In this document: positions 1-7,329 of the stretch, piece by piece | How positions within the stretch are numbered: position 1 is the stretch's first letter | Layout of the letters: each line of letters starts with the position of its first letter | Source of the DNA: Candidatus Hestiella acidicharens | GTDB lineage: Archaea; Thermoproteota; Thermoprotei_A; Sulfolobales; Acidilobaceae | Reading direction: 5' to 3' | Length of the DNA stretch: 11,354 bases | Assembly (NCBI GenBank): GCA_015523575.1 | Contig: WAJZ01000094.1 | Location: forward strand, 1 to 11,354 | Translations under genes and position numbers: made by a program | Notes under the pieces: generated by a model | The model's input: the letters and a program-made list of their open reading frames with translations, nothing else | The model's database searches: none | What the model was told of the DNA's origin: nothing

Positions 1-19
1 AGATGTGTATAAGAGACAG
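1..19 (+). other. Tn5/Nextera mosaic-end adapter (sequencing artefact)
   Basis: The first 19 bases, AGATGTGTATAAGAGACAG, are exactly the transposase mosaic end used in Nextera-type library preparation. This is not genomic sequence. The window therefore begins at an untrimmed read end, and the reading frame entering it from position 20 is cut artificially. Confidence 0.97.
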
Positions 20-604
20 TTCTTTAGGTTCACGAATGGCTATGGTTTCTAGCTTTGCCTTAAACCTCTCCCAATACTCCCTATCCATCGCAACTTTTTC
101 GCCGTCTATGTTTAGAACTACTGCCCCTCCTGCCTCAAGCTTCTTGAAGTACGCCTCAGGTGACCTAAGCCATTGAACGGATTCAGAAAATATTATTCCT
201 TGTTCTTTCAATATCTCTAGTGCAGTTCTCCTTTTTTGCTGTTTGACCTCTCTTTCTGGTTGGCGTTCATATTGATATTCTTCCTTCTGATGTTCTTCCT
301 TCCCTCCTTCAATATTTTCTATCATCTCCTCTAACTCTGCTATTCTCGATGATAGGCTATCAATTTTCTGTGTGAATGGGTTTAAGAGATCTTGGACAAC
401 TTTTTCTATCCTCCTTGATATGTATTCGGTGATTTCTTTTTTGGAAATATTTTTTTCACCTGACTCAGCCAAGGAGAGTATTGCATCTTTTATGAAATCA
501 ACCGTGAGACTATACCCACTCGATTTAGCTATTTTTGATAGTACTTTGTAGTCATCCTCGGGTATTTCGACCTTTATAATAACTTTTCTATTTTTTTCAT
601 CCAA
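20..604 (-). CDS. Ribbon-helix-helix/coiled-coil protein, 3'-truncated
   Basis: An open frame of 195 codons runs from a TTG at 604-602 to the adapter junction, so the C-terminal end and stop codon are missing. TTG is chosen because no ATG or GTG lies in frame upstream after the last stop, and a GGTGGT ribosome binding site (615-610) sits 5 nt before it. Residues about 6-45 (KVIIKVEIPEDDYKVLSKIA...) look like a CopG/ribbon-helix-helix DNA-binding fold: a short strand followed by two helices. Residues about 58-105 are charged and heptad-like, a probable coiled coil, followed by a Gln/Glu/Lys-rich linker. Residues about 125-190 form a compact domain (ALEILKEQGIIF, WLRSPEAYFKKLE, GGAVVLNIDGEKVAMD, YWERFKAKL) that I associate with uncharacterised crenarchaeal proteins. 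A DNA-binding or nucleoid-associated role is inference. It follows the S9C peptidase gene on the same strand after a 75-bp gap with its own promoter. Confidence 0.8.
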
Positions 605-609
605 TAAAT

Positions 610-659
610 ACCACCAGGTAACTATCTATGATTTAAAGCTAATAAGTGGTTTTAAAACC
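610..659 (-). promoter_or_regulatory. Promoter region of the ribbon-helix-helix/coiled-coil gene
   Basis: The gap between the S9C peptidase stop and the TTG start holds a perfect 12-bp palindrome, GGTTTTAAAACC (648-659), and a second AT box, AGCTTTAAATC (640-630 on minus). Read as box A, the palindrome would start transcription near 628 and give a leader of about 24 nt containing the GGTGGT site at 615-610. The palindrome could equally be an operator. The assignment rests on spacing only. Confidence 0.5.
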
Positions 660-679
660 GTTTATGCTACATTAAAAAG

Positions 680-2620
680 TTATTCGAGGTGTTTTTCGAG
701 CCAATCGAGTAGTATTTCCATGTATTTAATTCTACTCTTGGGTCTTCCACTCCTAGTTAAATCGTGGTTTTCCTTAGGGAAGAGAGCAAGCCTTACCTCG
801 CTATTCAAGTTCTTTAATGCAACGAAGAACTGGAGCGCCTGCTCGTATGGACACCTATAGTCTTCTAAGGCGTGCATTATTAGCAAGGGTGTGGTAATTT
901 TATCTGCATAGAATAAGGGACTCTTCTCCTTGAACTTTTCAATGTCTAACCATGGGCTTCTTGATTTTAGCTGGTCCTGCGTAAAATACCATCCGATGTC
1001 GCTAGAGCCATAAAAGCTTAGCCAATTGCTGCAACTTCTTTCGGTTACTGCTGCTTTAAACCTATTCGTCTTACTCACTATCCAATTTGTCATGAATCCA
1101 CCATAGCTTCCGCCTGCAACAGCTCCTTTTTCCGGGTCTAGCTGTTTGACCTGCTTTAATGCATCATCAACAATTCTCATAAGGTCCGCGTAGTCTATTT
1201 CACCATACTTCCCTCTTATGTCTGCAAATTCCTCTGTGTACGAATCACTGCCGTGCGGGTTGCCATATATTACTGCAAAGCCCCTTGAAGAAAGGTAATG
1301 GAATATGAAATTAAACGAATATCCATAGAATGTTTTAGGTCCTCCATGAATATATAATATCCATGGATTACCTTCTTTTAATGCCTCTGGTAGCAGCACC
1401 CAATACTCTATCTCTGAGCCATCCTCTGACTTAGTTCTGTAATACTTTGCATTAGAAAGGTGATACCTCTCTATAAAGCTTTTGTTAAACTCGCTGATTT
1501 TCTTATCAGAAAAACCATCGTAATAATAGATCTCTTTAGGTTCTCTATCAGACATCTTAGTGTAGGCTATTATTTGTCCACTATCGGATATAGAGAATTC
1601 ATCTATAACATAATTCTTTGGTCTCAGTATACCTTTAAGGTTTCCTTTCTCGTTTGCTGCATAAAGGTGTACGTGTCCTTGATCGCTCAGCAGGAAATAG
1701 ATACGGTTATCTTCGCCCCATGCCATAGTAGCGTTACAGGAAGGACCCCTTACATCACTATTTATAGAATTTTCTATATTTCTGTTTAACCCCGGCCATA
1801 CTTGCTTCACTTCTCCATTCTTTAAATTGACTATATAAAGCTTTACGTGCGTAGCAAAGCCTTTTTCTAGTTTGTTGCCTAAGAATGCCACCTTTTCTTC
1901 CTTAGGGCTCCATAGAACCTGCTCTATCATGTAATCCTTTATGATGCCTATGTCCTCACTTGTCCTTAAATTCAAGATCCTTATTTCGTTTAGGTATGGC
2001 TTTAGCTCGTCCTGCTGGGCTGAGTAAACAACTTTTTCACCGTTTGGCGATATATCGAAGGAATTTATCCCATATTTGTTGTTAGTTAGCTGCATGACCT
2101 CACCATGGGGATATGAGACCATAAATATGTTTCTTGGTCTATCAAATATAAATCCCTCACCATTAAAATATGGCGGTATTGTATCTATGATTAGAGCCTC
2201 CCTATCGATGTAGTTTTTCCATTCCTTATCATCAGACCTTGACAAATATATGATTGCTTTGTTATCTGAGGACCATTTAATGGACTCTATTGGCTGCCTA
2301 GAAAAGGCTATTTCATATTTTTCGTGCCCAATCTTCAATACCTTTAGGCTAAAACCCTTTTTCTTTTTCGTTACATAGGAAATCAGGCTATCATTATATG
2401 ACCATGACGGACAATAGTCTCTAGGACCACTCGTAAGTGGATATATTCCTTCCCTATCATAGATCCATATGTTGCTCTTTATATTGTTTCCCTTAGGGTC
2501 TAGCTTAGAGGCGAGGAACGCTATTTTTAAGCCATTATGAGATATGCTTGGATTTGAAACTAATACTATCTTTGATAAGTCTTCGGCCTTTAAGTCCCTT
2601 GCCAAGGACTTCACCACCAT
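680..2620 (-). CDS. Acylaminoacyl-peptidase-type serine peptidase (S9C)
   Basis: Predicted cytoplasmic prolyl-oligopeptidase-family serine peptidase of 646 aa that removes blocked or short peptides' N-terminal residues. The first ~390 residues carry repeated propeller-blade motifs (PSISHNGLKIAFLAS, SPNGEKVVYSAQ, WSPKEEKVAFLG). Residues ~390-646 are the alpha/beta hydrolase. The catalytic triad is visible: Ser505 in GGSYGGF, Asp587 in HALEDYRCPYEQA and His619 in KENHDL. The oxyanion-side HGGP motif lies before it. Length is normal for archaeal S9C enzymes. It starts 21 nt after the stop of the M1 aminopeptidase, with no clear ribosome binding site in between, so it is probably cotranscribed; both belong to peptide turnover downstream of the proteasome. 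Substrate choice (acyl-peptide versus dipeptide release) cannot be read from the sequence. No frameshift or missing catalytic residue is seen. Confidence 0.93.
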   Translation of the reverse strand: MVVKSLARDLKAEDLSKIVLVSNPSISHNGLKIAFLASKLDPKGNNIKSNIWIYDREGIYPLTSGPRDYCPSWSYNDSLISYVTKKKKGFSLKVLKIGHEKYEIAFSRQPIESIKWSSDNKAIIYLSRSDDKEWKNYIDREALIIDTIPPYFNGEGFIFDRPRNIFMVSYPHGEVMQLTNNKYGINSFDISPNGEKVVYSAQQDELKPYLNEIRILNLRTSEDIGIIKDYMIEQVLWSPKEEKVAFLGNKLEKGFATHVKLYIVNLKNGEVKQVWPGLNRNIENSINSDVRGPSCNATMAWGEDNRIYFLLSDQGHVHLYAANEKGNLKGILRPKNYVIDEFSISDSGQIIAYTKMSDREPKEIYYYDGFSDKKISEFNKSFIERYHLSNAKYYRTKSEDGSEIEYWVLLPEALKEGNPWILYIHGGPKTFYGYSFNFIFHYLSSRGFAVIYGNPHGSDSYTEEFADIRGKYGEIDYADLMRIVDDALKQVKQLDPEKGAVAGGSYGGFMTNWIVSKTNRFKAAVTERSCSNWLSFYGSSDIGWYFTQDQLKSRSPWLDIEKFKEKSPLFYADKITTPLLIMHALEDYRCPYEQALQFFVALKNLNSEVRLALFPKENHDLTRSGRPKSRIKYMEILLDWLEKHLE

Positions 2621-2641
2621 GATTTGCTATGAATTAAAAAA

Positions 2642-4966
2642 TTATATTTTGGATATTTTTATGTATGCTTTCATTATTTCTAGCCCAGACCTAACGCCTG
2701 GGTCTTGTGATAAGGGGCTGTTGGCGAAGAATTCCTCTACTTCCTTATCATTTACTAGGCCAAAGTATGGTATTACTCTCATTAGGCTTCTCCCTAGTAT
2801 TGCAGTACCTTCAAATGCCTTGCTAAGCTTGTTAAATCCGCTCGACTTGAACCAGTCCCAAGCCACGTGCCTTGCGCTTTCGTTTAGCGAAGACGTCATT
2901 AATACTAGGAGGTCTTGTAGCTTTACGTTCTTCTCTCCCCACTCTAAAGCCTTACTGACCTCCGAGGGGTCTGACATAAACATCATGGCCCTTAGATATT
3001 TGATCTTCTCGGAATCTAATTCTGACTTAATATACATCTCCTTGAGCTTTTCAAAGTCGCTTGTTGCAACGGCGTATGCTGTGTAAACTGCCTCCCTCAT
3101 ATCTGGCTCTACTTCCTTGCCAAACATGCTAGAGAGCTCTTGGGCAAAGTCTTTGTCTAGTATAGCAAGCCTCCTAGCTATGTTGCCCCTTAAGTACCTA
3201 GAGTTTATATCTTCTAGCTTGCCTTGTAGCTCATATTGCTTTGAATGATACTTTAAAGCAAGGTCTTTGAAGACGTTTTTGTTAAATATCGTTAGGTTGA
3301 ACAGCTCTGAGGACATTTCTTCAACTGGTAAGTAAGCGCTTTCTTCTATGTTTTTATTAACCACCTCTAGGTAATCGTTAAGGCTTGAAAGGCCTGCTAA
3401 GAGGAAGTTGTAGTAATCGTTAATCATTCCCCATTTCTCCTTCGGATTCATCTCTTCTATCATGTCTTTGCTAATATTGTAAAAGACCCTATAGAACCCG
3501 CTCCTGTCCAGGTTTACCTTTAGGTTTTCCACTCCACTTATTTCTACTTCAGCTAACCTTCTGTCCATCATAAAGTCGTGCCTCTTCTTGTTGACTTTCA
3601 TCGCTATTGGTATCATATATATGTTGTCGTCAAGCTTGCTTACTAATGAAAACCTGTGCTGCTCAAGTAAAAGCTTTCCATTTTCAAGGCTTACCTTGAT
3701 GTATGGATATCCAGGCTGCATGATCCAGCTGTTCATCATTTCTTTTATTGGATAGTTGCTGAAGGCCTGCAAGGATTCCCATAGGTCGTTAGCTTTTGCG
3801 TTTGAATACTTAAAGTGGTTTAAGTAGTTGCTCAGGCCTGCCCTAAAGGATTCGCCAAGGAAGTATTCTACCATCCTTAGTATGTTTGCCCCTTTCCCAT
3901 AACTTATGTCATCGAATATCCTTTCTATCTCTTCTGGATCCTTTACCTCCACGTGGATTGGGTGCGTAGTAGAGAGGGAATCCCTTAGCATTGCACCACT
4001 AGTCTCCCTTGCTAGAAAGTCATCCCACATCTTCCATGAAGGGATAAAGGAATCAACTGCCTTAAAGGCCATAAAGGTAGCGAAGCTTTCATTAAGCCAT
4101 AGATCATCCCACCATTTCATAGTTACTAGGTCTCCAAACCAGTGGTGGGCAATTTCATGGGCCACAACTTCCCCGACCCTTTTCAATTGACCTAGCCCGG
4201 AATCTTCTTTTGCAAGCATAGCAGACTCCCTAAAGGTTATTGCCCCCCAATTTTCCATTGCTCCAAAGGCAAATTCTGGAACTGCTATGAGGTGCATTTT
4301 AGGAAGCATGTATGGAAAGCCAAAGTATCTTTCATAGAAGTCAATAGAGTTTTCGGCTATCCAGGATGCGAACTCGCCCATGGCCGTTTTGCCCTTTGTT
4401 GTTGCAATAATTATCTTTCCTTTACCTAGCTCTTCCCACCTGCCAATGCCTACATATAAAAGATACGTTGACATGGGCGGGGTTTCATAAAAGCTTATTA
4501 TTTTCTTGTCCCCATCATATTCTATACTTTTAATAGGCATGTTAGATATGGCGTGCAGGTTCTTTGCTATTTTTAGTGTGATCCTAAAGGTAGCTTTGTA
4601 GGCTGGGTTGTCGATGCATGGAAACATCCTGCGAGCGTGAACGGCCTCAAACTGCGTTGATATTACATAGTCATTGCCATACTTGGCCTTGTAGATTCCT
4701 ACAAGCCTTTCAATAGCTTCGCCGCTAAACTCTACCTCTAGGATGCCAGAAAATGGACCAGATCTTATTACAACATGGTCGTTATCTTGTTTAAATTCTA
4801 CGTTCTTCCCGTTTACCTTTGCACCCTTTATTTCTAGTCCTACTGCATCTAGGGTCACATCCCCATTGCTTGTCATCTCTATCTTTTCGATACCCTTATA
4901 CTTTGTTCCATCAAAGTCCATGCATATATTATATCTCTTTACCTTTAGGGATTGAAAAGCATTCAT
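2642..4966 (-). CDS. M1 zinc aminopeptidase, tricorn interacting factor F2/F3-like
   Basis: Zinc metallopeptidase of 774 aa that trims N-terminal residues from peptides, close in length to the Thermoplasma tricorn interacting factors F2 and F3 (about 780 aa). An N-terminal beta domain (~1-190) leads to the exopeptidase signature GAMEN at 235-239, the zinc motif HEIAH at 270-274 with the third ligand Glu293 in LNESFA, and the probable transition-state Tyr356 in DDISYGKGA. A helical C-terminal domain follows. The ATG at 4966 is supported by TGAGGT at 4979-4974, 7 nt upstream; the next ATG upstream is out of frame and stops at once. It is the first gene of a unit with the S9C peptidase. No tricorn core gene is in the window, so a tricorn partnership is only family inference. 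It is otherwise a plain aminopeptidase N homologue. Confidence 0.94.
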   Translation of the reverse strand: MNAFQSLKVKRYNICMDFDGTKYKGIEKIEMTSNGDVTLDAVGLEIKGAKVNGKNVEFKQDNDHVVIRSGPFSGILEVEFSGEAIERLVGIYKAKYGNDYVISTQFEAVHARRMFPCIDNPAYKATFRITLKIAKNLHAISNMPIKSIEYDGDKKIISFYETPPMSTYLLYVGIGRWEELGKGKIIIATTKGKTAMGEFASWIAENSIDFYERYFGFPYMLPKMHLIAVPEFAFGAMENWGAITFRESAMLAKEDSGLGQLKRVGEVVAHEIAHHWFGDLVTMKWWDDLWLNESFATFMAFKAVDSFIPSWKMWDDFLARETSGAMLRDSLSTTHPIHVEVKDPEEIERIFDDISYGKGANILRMVEYFLGESFRAGLSNYLNHFKYSNAKANDLWESLQAFSNYPIKEMMNSWIMQPGYPYIKVSLENGKLLLEQHRFSLVSKLDDNIYMIPIAMKVNKKRHDFMMDRRLAEVEISGVENLKVNLDRSGFYRVFYNISKDMIEEMNPKEKWGMINDYYNFLLAGLSSLNDYLEVVNKNIEESAYLPVEEMSSELFNLTIFNKNVFKDLALKYHSKQYELQGKLEDINSRYLRGNIARRLAILDKDFAQELSSMFGKEVEPDMREAVYTAYAVATSDFEKLKEMYIKSELDSEKIKYLRAMMFMSDPSEVSKALEWGEKNVKLQDLLVLMTSSLNESARHVAWDWFKSSGFNKLSKAFEGTAILGRSLMRVIPYFGLVNDKEVEEFFANSPLSQDPGVRSGLEIMKAYIKISKI

Positions 4967-4973
4967 GTCTCAA

Positions 4974-5010
4974 ACCTCATTTTTTATTGTATATAGTGTA
5001 AATTTAAGCT
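4974..5010 (-). promoter_or_regulatory. Promoter and ribosome binding site of the aminopeptidase unit
   Basis: A box A-like CTTAAATTTAC at 5009-4999 (minus strand) lies about 25 bases before a predicted start near 4979. The short leader contains TGAGGT (4979-4974), a strong match to the archaeal anti-Shine-Dalgarno, 7 nt before the ATG at 4966. Confidence 0.55.
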
Positions 5011-5186
5011 TATGCCGTTGATCCTAGACGGTATCTTATAGCGGTTTAAGGCGAATTCGAATACAATCTAACGATTTTCATCTCATCCAAGGATCTATTA
5101 ATCCCTATTATGGGTGGCACCTGTTCCGGACGAAATGCAGGGCACATTTATGCCATATCTTAATGGCTTGGAGCACTACCCGTTCT
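5011..5186. other. Non-coding stretch without assignable gene
   Basis: No convincing gene is seen here. The GC content is higher than in the following 5330-5870 stretch and several small inverted repeats occur: GCCAT/ATGGC around 5153-5176, a bulged pairing of GTGGCACCTG with CAGGGCAC at about 5114-5146, and outer GGGT/ACCC ends. They could fold together as a roughly 70-base multibranch structure, but neither strand matches a tRNA, 5S, SRP or RNase P RNA that I recognise. It may be leftover mobile-element sequence, since it adjoins IS607 debris. Confidence 0.3.
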
Positions 5187-5234
5187 GGTTATCCGCTACT
5201 TTTGAAACCTTTGAAATAATCGTAGCAGATAACC
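5187..5234. repeat. Hairpin element copy A (13-bp stem, 22-base loop)
   Basis: GGTTATCCGCTAC (5187-5199) pairs with GTAGCAGATAACC (5222-5234), with one C/A mismatch on the plus strand that becomes a G-U pair if the minus strand is the RNA. The loop, 5200-5221, begins TTTTGAAACCTTTGAAAT. The same loop core and a related stem recur at 11081-11127. Copy A lies between the aminopeptidase promoter and the decayed IS607 element. Confidence 0.75.
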
Positions 5235-5266
5235 TTTCAGCCTCCCATTTTCATTAGCTGGCTTTT

Positions 5267-5303
5267 GGGGAAAGGAGAACTCCCCGCATCTTCAGAGCTA
5301 CCC
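5267..5303 (-). mobile_element. Possible right end of an IS605/IS607-type (TnpB) element
   Basis: On the minus strand this reads GGGTAGCTCTGAAG, then ATGCGGGGAGTTCTCC, then TTTCCCC. This resembles the CCCTGAAGGGCGGGGAGTTC-like ends that follow tnpB genes in many prokaryotic IS605/IS607 elements, which are also the 3' part of the TnpB guide RNA. GGGGA (5267-5271) and TCCCC (5281-5285) form a small stem. It lies downstream of, and on the same strand as, the decayed tnpA at 5417-5749, the expected order once tnpB has been lost. The resemblance is by eye only. Confidence 0.35.
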
Positions 5304-5334
5304 ATAATCATGGCTATCTTTGGAAAATATTAAA

Positions 5335-5362
5335 TGTTTCATTTATTGCTATCTATGAAACA
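5335..5362. repeat. Perfect 8-bp inverted repeat
   Basis: TGTTTCAT (5335-5342) and ATGAAACA (5355-5362) are exact reverse complements separated by 12 bases. The site is inside the IS607 debris, just past the end of the resolvase relic. It may be a subterminal hairpin of the lost element or a chance palindrome in AT-rich DNA. Confidence 0.5.
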
Positions 5363-5416
5363 GCCCCATTATCGCTTAAATAGTTGTTTGATCATTAATG
5401 TTATATTTTTTAATTA

Positions 5417-5749
5417 ATTTAAAAACATTTTTGCCCCGTGATTAGTGTTAAGCCCACTAGCTACATTACTTAAATGCCTATAACCCTTTAGCCTTTAGTG
5501 CTACAGTATTACATTATATTATATATTTGCATCTCCAAATCGTCTTTCTTCTCTAAAAACTTACACGAGCATAAATAACAGCTCTAGCCACTTTGGCTTC
5601 ACACTTTTATTCTCAATATTCTTCCTACTTGCTGTATGGTATCCTCCACCTATTAACTGTGCGATAAACCTTACCTTCATGGGCCTATTGTTTTTAGTAT
5701 AAGGGTAGATAATGCTACCAATTTCACAAAAACCTAGCTTTGGCGATCT
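5417..5749 (-). pseudogene. Decayed IS607-family serine resolvase (tnpA) relic
   Basis: Pieces of an IS607 TnpA can be followed in order on the minus strand through several frames. The winged-helix part is KLGFCEIGSIIY (5740-5705), then HEGKVYRT and RWRIPYSK (5681-5628). The start of the catalytic domain is AVIYARVS (to 5559), with the nucleophile serine in YARVS, then KKDDLEMQIY, and finally VASGLNTNHG (from 5464). Joining them needs several frameshifts and crosses many stops, including TAG at 5687-5685 where the family has Trp. The rest of the catalytic domain and any tnpB are gone. It is homologous to the relic at 10861-11067; the two share the exact 14-mer AGGTGGAGGATACC at the RWRIP codons. 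It is dead beyond doubt. Its position just upstream of the surface-protein genes marks an old insertion. Confidence 0.85.
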
Positions 5750-5833
5750 CTTCTGTGATATTATTTCTTCCTAATTATACTGAAGCAACTTTAACAAAAA
5801 TTGCTGTTTATACCCCTTAATATTTAGAGAAAG

Positions 5834-5869
5834 GTATAAAGCTATCGAACATTTAATATATATCGGGTG
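5834..5869 (+). promoter_or_regulatory. Promoter and ribosome binding site of the surface-protein pair
   Basis: GTATAAAG at 5834-5841 fits box A and would start transcription near 5862. GGGTG at 5865-5869 is a ribosome binding site 8 nt before the ATG at 5878. A second AT-rich run (ATTTAATATATAT, about 5850-5862) lies too close to the start unless the transcript is leaderless. Confidence 0.5.
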
Positions 5870-5877
5870 TAAACAGA

Positions 5878-7308
5878 ATGATGTCAAAGAATTACCTGTT
5901 GGCCTTCAGTCTAATTATGCTTATTGCCATTGGGATGATCCTACCTACAATGTCGTTTAGTAAAGCTAATAAAAACGTGTATTTTAGCGCACCAAAAATG
6001 AATAGTTCTAAGGGAATGAAAAACTACACAAAGGGAAACTATATTATTGTCTATCCAAATTCTATATCCCTCTTGTTAAATGGAACTACAAAGGCTAGGG
6101 GACACATGCTTCACAATAAATACCTCTTCAACTTTAAAGAGTCGTTCCTAAATTCCTCTAAAATAATCAATTTAAAGGTTGTCAGGAAGGCTAATTCAAA
6201 CATAACCCTAAAAGAAGTTAAGACTTCTTGTTATCGCTATTCAAACGGTGGCTATGGTATCTTGAGGCTTTCTTATAAGGTTTTATCAAGCAACTTTAAT
6301 GCAACCTCTTATGATAATGTAACAGTTAAGGCCAACGCTGTGAATAAGCTGTATTATATAAACATCTCCATCCAAGGCTCTTGGAACGTTTCTAAGAGCC
6401 TCCACAACTTTACTTTTGAGAGCATGTTCTCCAAGTATAGTGAATATAGCAGCCTTGTTTACAACAAAAACTTTGCGTTGCTGAGGCTCTTTACACACCG
6501 TAGCTTAAACCTGAATAGCATAATGAAGATGCTTAACATAAGTGGTCTAAACGTTACATATTATAAGCTTAGCGTTGGGAACAATAGCCTTTCTTTATTA
6601 TTACATATGACTTTTAACGCCACGACAAGCTCAGAGAACAACGTTACCATGCTAATAAACATGCTGATAAACAACTTCTTGCAACCAGGCTATAGAGTAT
6701 CGGAGTTCTCGTTCTATCAACATGGTGGAATAGCAGAGACTAAGCTCTATATTAATGAGACCTACAGCAATACTTTCAAGGCGCCATTCAACTTTAATAC
6801 CCACAAGCTTCAGAAGTTTGCGACTCTAAAGGGTATCAATATTTCAAGGATAGAAAAAGCGATTAATGCATCAAAACAAATAAACTCATTTATAAGTGAC
6901 CACTATGTTGTAGCAGTTCCCAGCTCGTTGAGCATAAACGTGTCGTCTAACGGAAAAATTGTAAACTATCAAATAGAGACACCAAGAATAGCATATAAAG
7001 GTGCAACAGGCCCGAAGGAAAACTTGGTCTCCTTAGACTACTTAATAGGGAATGTATCAAGCATATTACAACAGAATGGATTCACTAAGGCATCCTCACA
7101 AATAAGGAGTTTGTATAACTTAAGCGTAACGCTCGTAGGAAAAGGGGTTTCCGTTAAACCAACGCATACCACGATAGGTAACTTACCAAACGTCACCGTT
7201 ACACTTCTTAATAGCAAGAATACCAAGGTAGCCGAAATAGGCGGGACGACTGCTGGTGTAATCATTATAGGTATAATAGTAGCCTTACTTGCTAGAAAGC
7301 ATATTTAG
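5878..7308 (+). CDS. Secreted single-pass surface glycoprotein, function unknown
   Basis: I do not recognise the family. The 476-aa protein has an N-terminal hydrophobic segment (residues ~5-26, NYLLAFSLIMLIAIGMILPTM), a long extracellular region, and a C-terminal membrane segment (~457-471, AGVIIIGIIVALLA) ending in RKHI. This is signal peptide - ectodomain - anchor with the tail inside. The ectodomain is rich in Asn, Ser and Tyr and holds about 22 N-x-S/T sequons, typical of heavily N-glycosylated archaeal envelope proteins in hot acid habitats. It has a single ectodomain Cys, so disulfides are not the stabiliser. GGGTG 8 nt upstream supports the ATG at 5878; the ATG at 5881 is an alternative. 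The next gene starts 21 nt after its stop and has the same architecture, so the two probably work together, perhaps as an envelope or binding complex. That role is inference. Confidence 0.85.
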   Translation: MMSKNYLLAFSLIMLIAIGMILPTMSFSKANKNVYFSAPKMNSSKGMKNYTKGNYIIVYPNSISLLLNGTTKARGHMLHNKYLFNFKESFLNSSKIINLKVVRKANSNITLKEVKTSCYRYSNGGYGILRLSYKVLSSNFNATSYDNVTVKANAVNKLYYINISIQGSWNVSKSLHNFTFESMFSKYSEYSSLVYNKNFALLRLFTHRSLNLNSIMKMLNISGLNVTYYKLSVGNNSLSLLLHMTFNATTSSENNVTMLINMLINNFLQPGYRVSEFSFYQHGGIAETKLYINETYSNTFKAPFNFNTHKLQKFATLKGINISRIEKAINASKQINSFISDHYVVAVPSSLSINVSSNGKIVNYQIETPRIAYKGATGPKENLVSLDYLIGNVSSILQQNGFTKASSQIRSLYNLSVTLVGKGVSVKPTHTTIGNLPNVTVTLLNSKNTKVAEIGGTTAGVIIIGIIVALLARKHI

Positions 7309-7329
7309 TTTTTTTAGGTGAAAAACTCT

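Noticed and set aside
2544..4190. Long open frames opposite the peptidase genes.
   Set aside because: They are antisense to strongly supported enzymes, with no homology or ribosome binding sites.
5111..5180. A tRNA-like or 5S-like fold: on the minus strand GGGTAGT faces GCCACCC and CATTTCGTCCGGAA resembles part of a 5S loop.
   Set aside because: There is no T-loop GTTCNANNC, no proper anticodon arm, one acceptor mismatch, and the 5S match is a short stretch with missing bases and no supporting helices.
5135..5257. A 40-codon plus-strand open frame (MQGTFMPYLNG...) running through hairpin copy A.
   Set aside because: It has no ribosome binding site or recognisable homology, and it spans a hairpin whose other copy does not preserve this frame.
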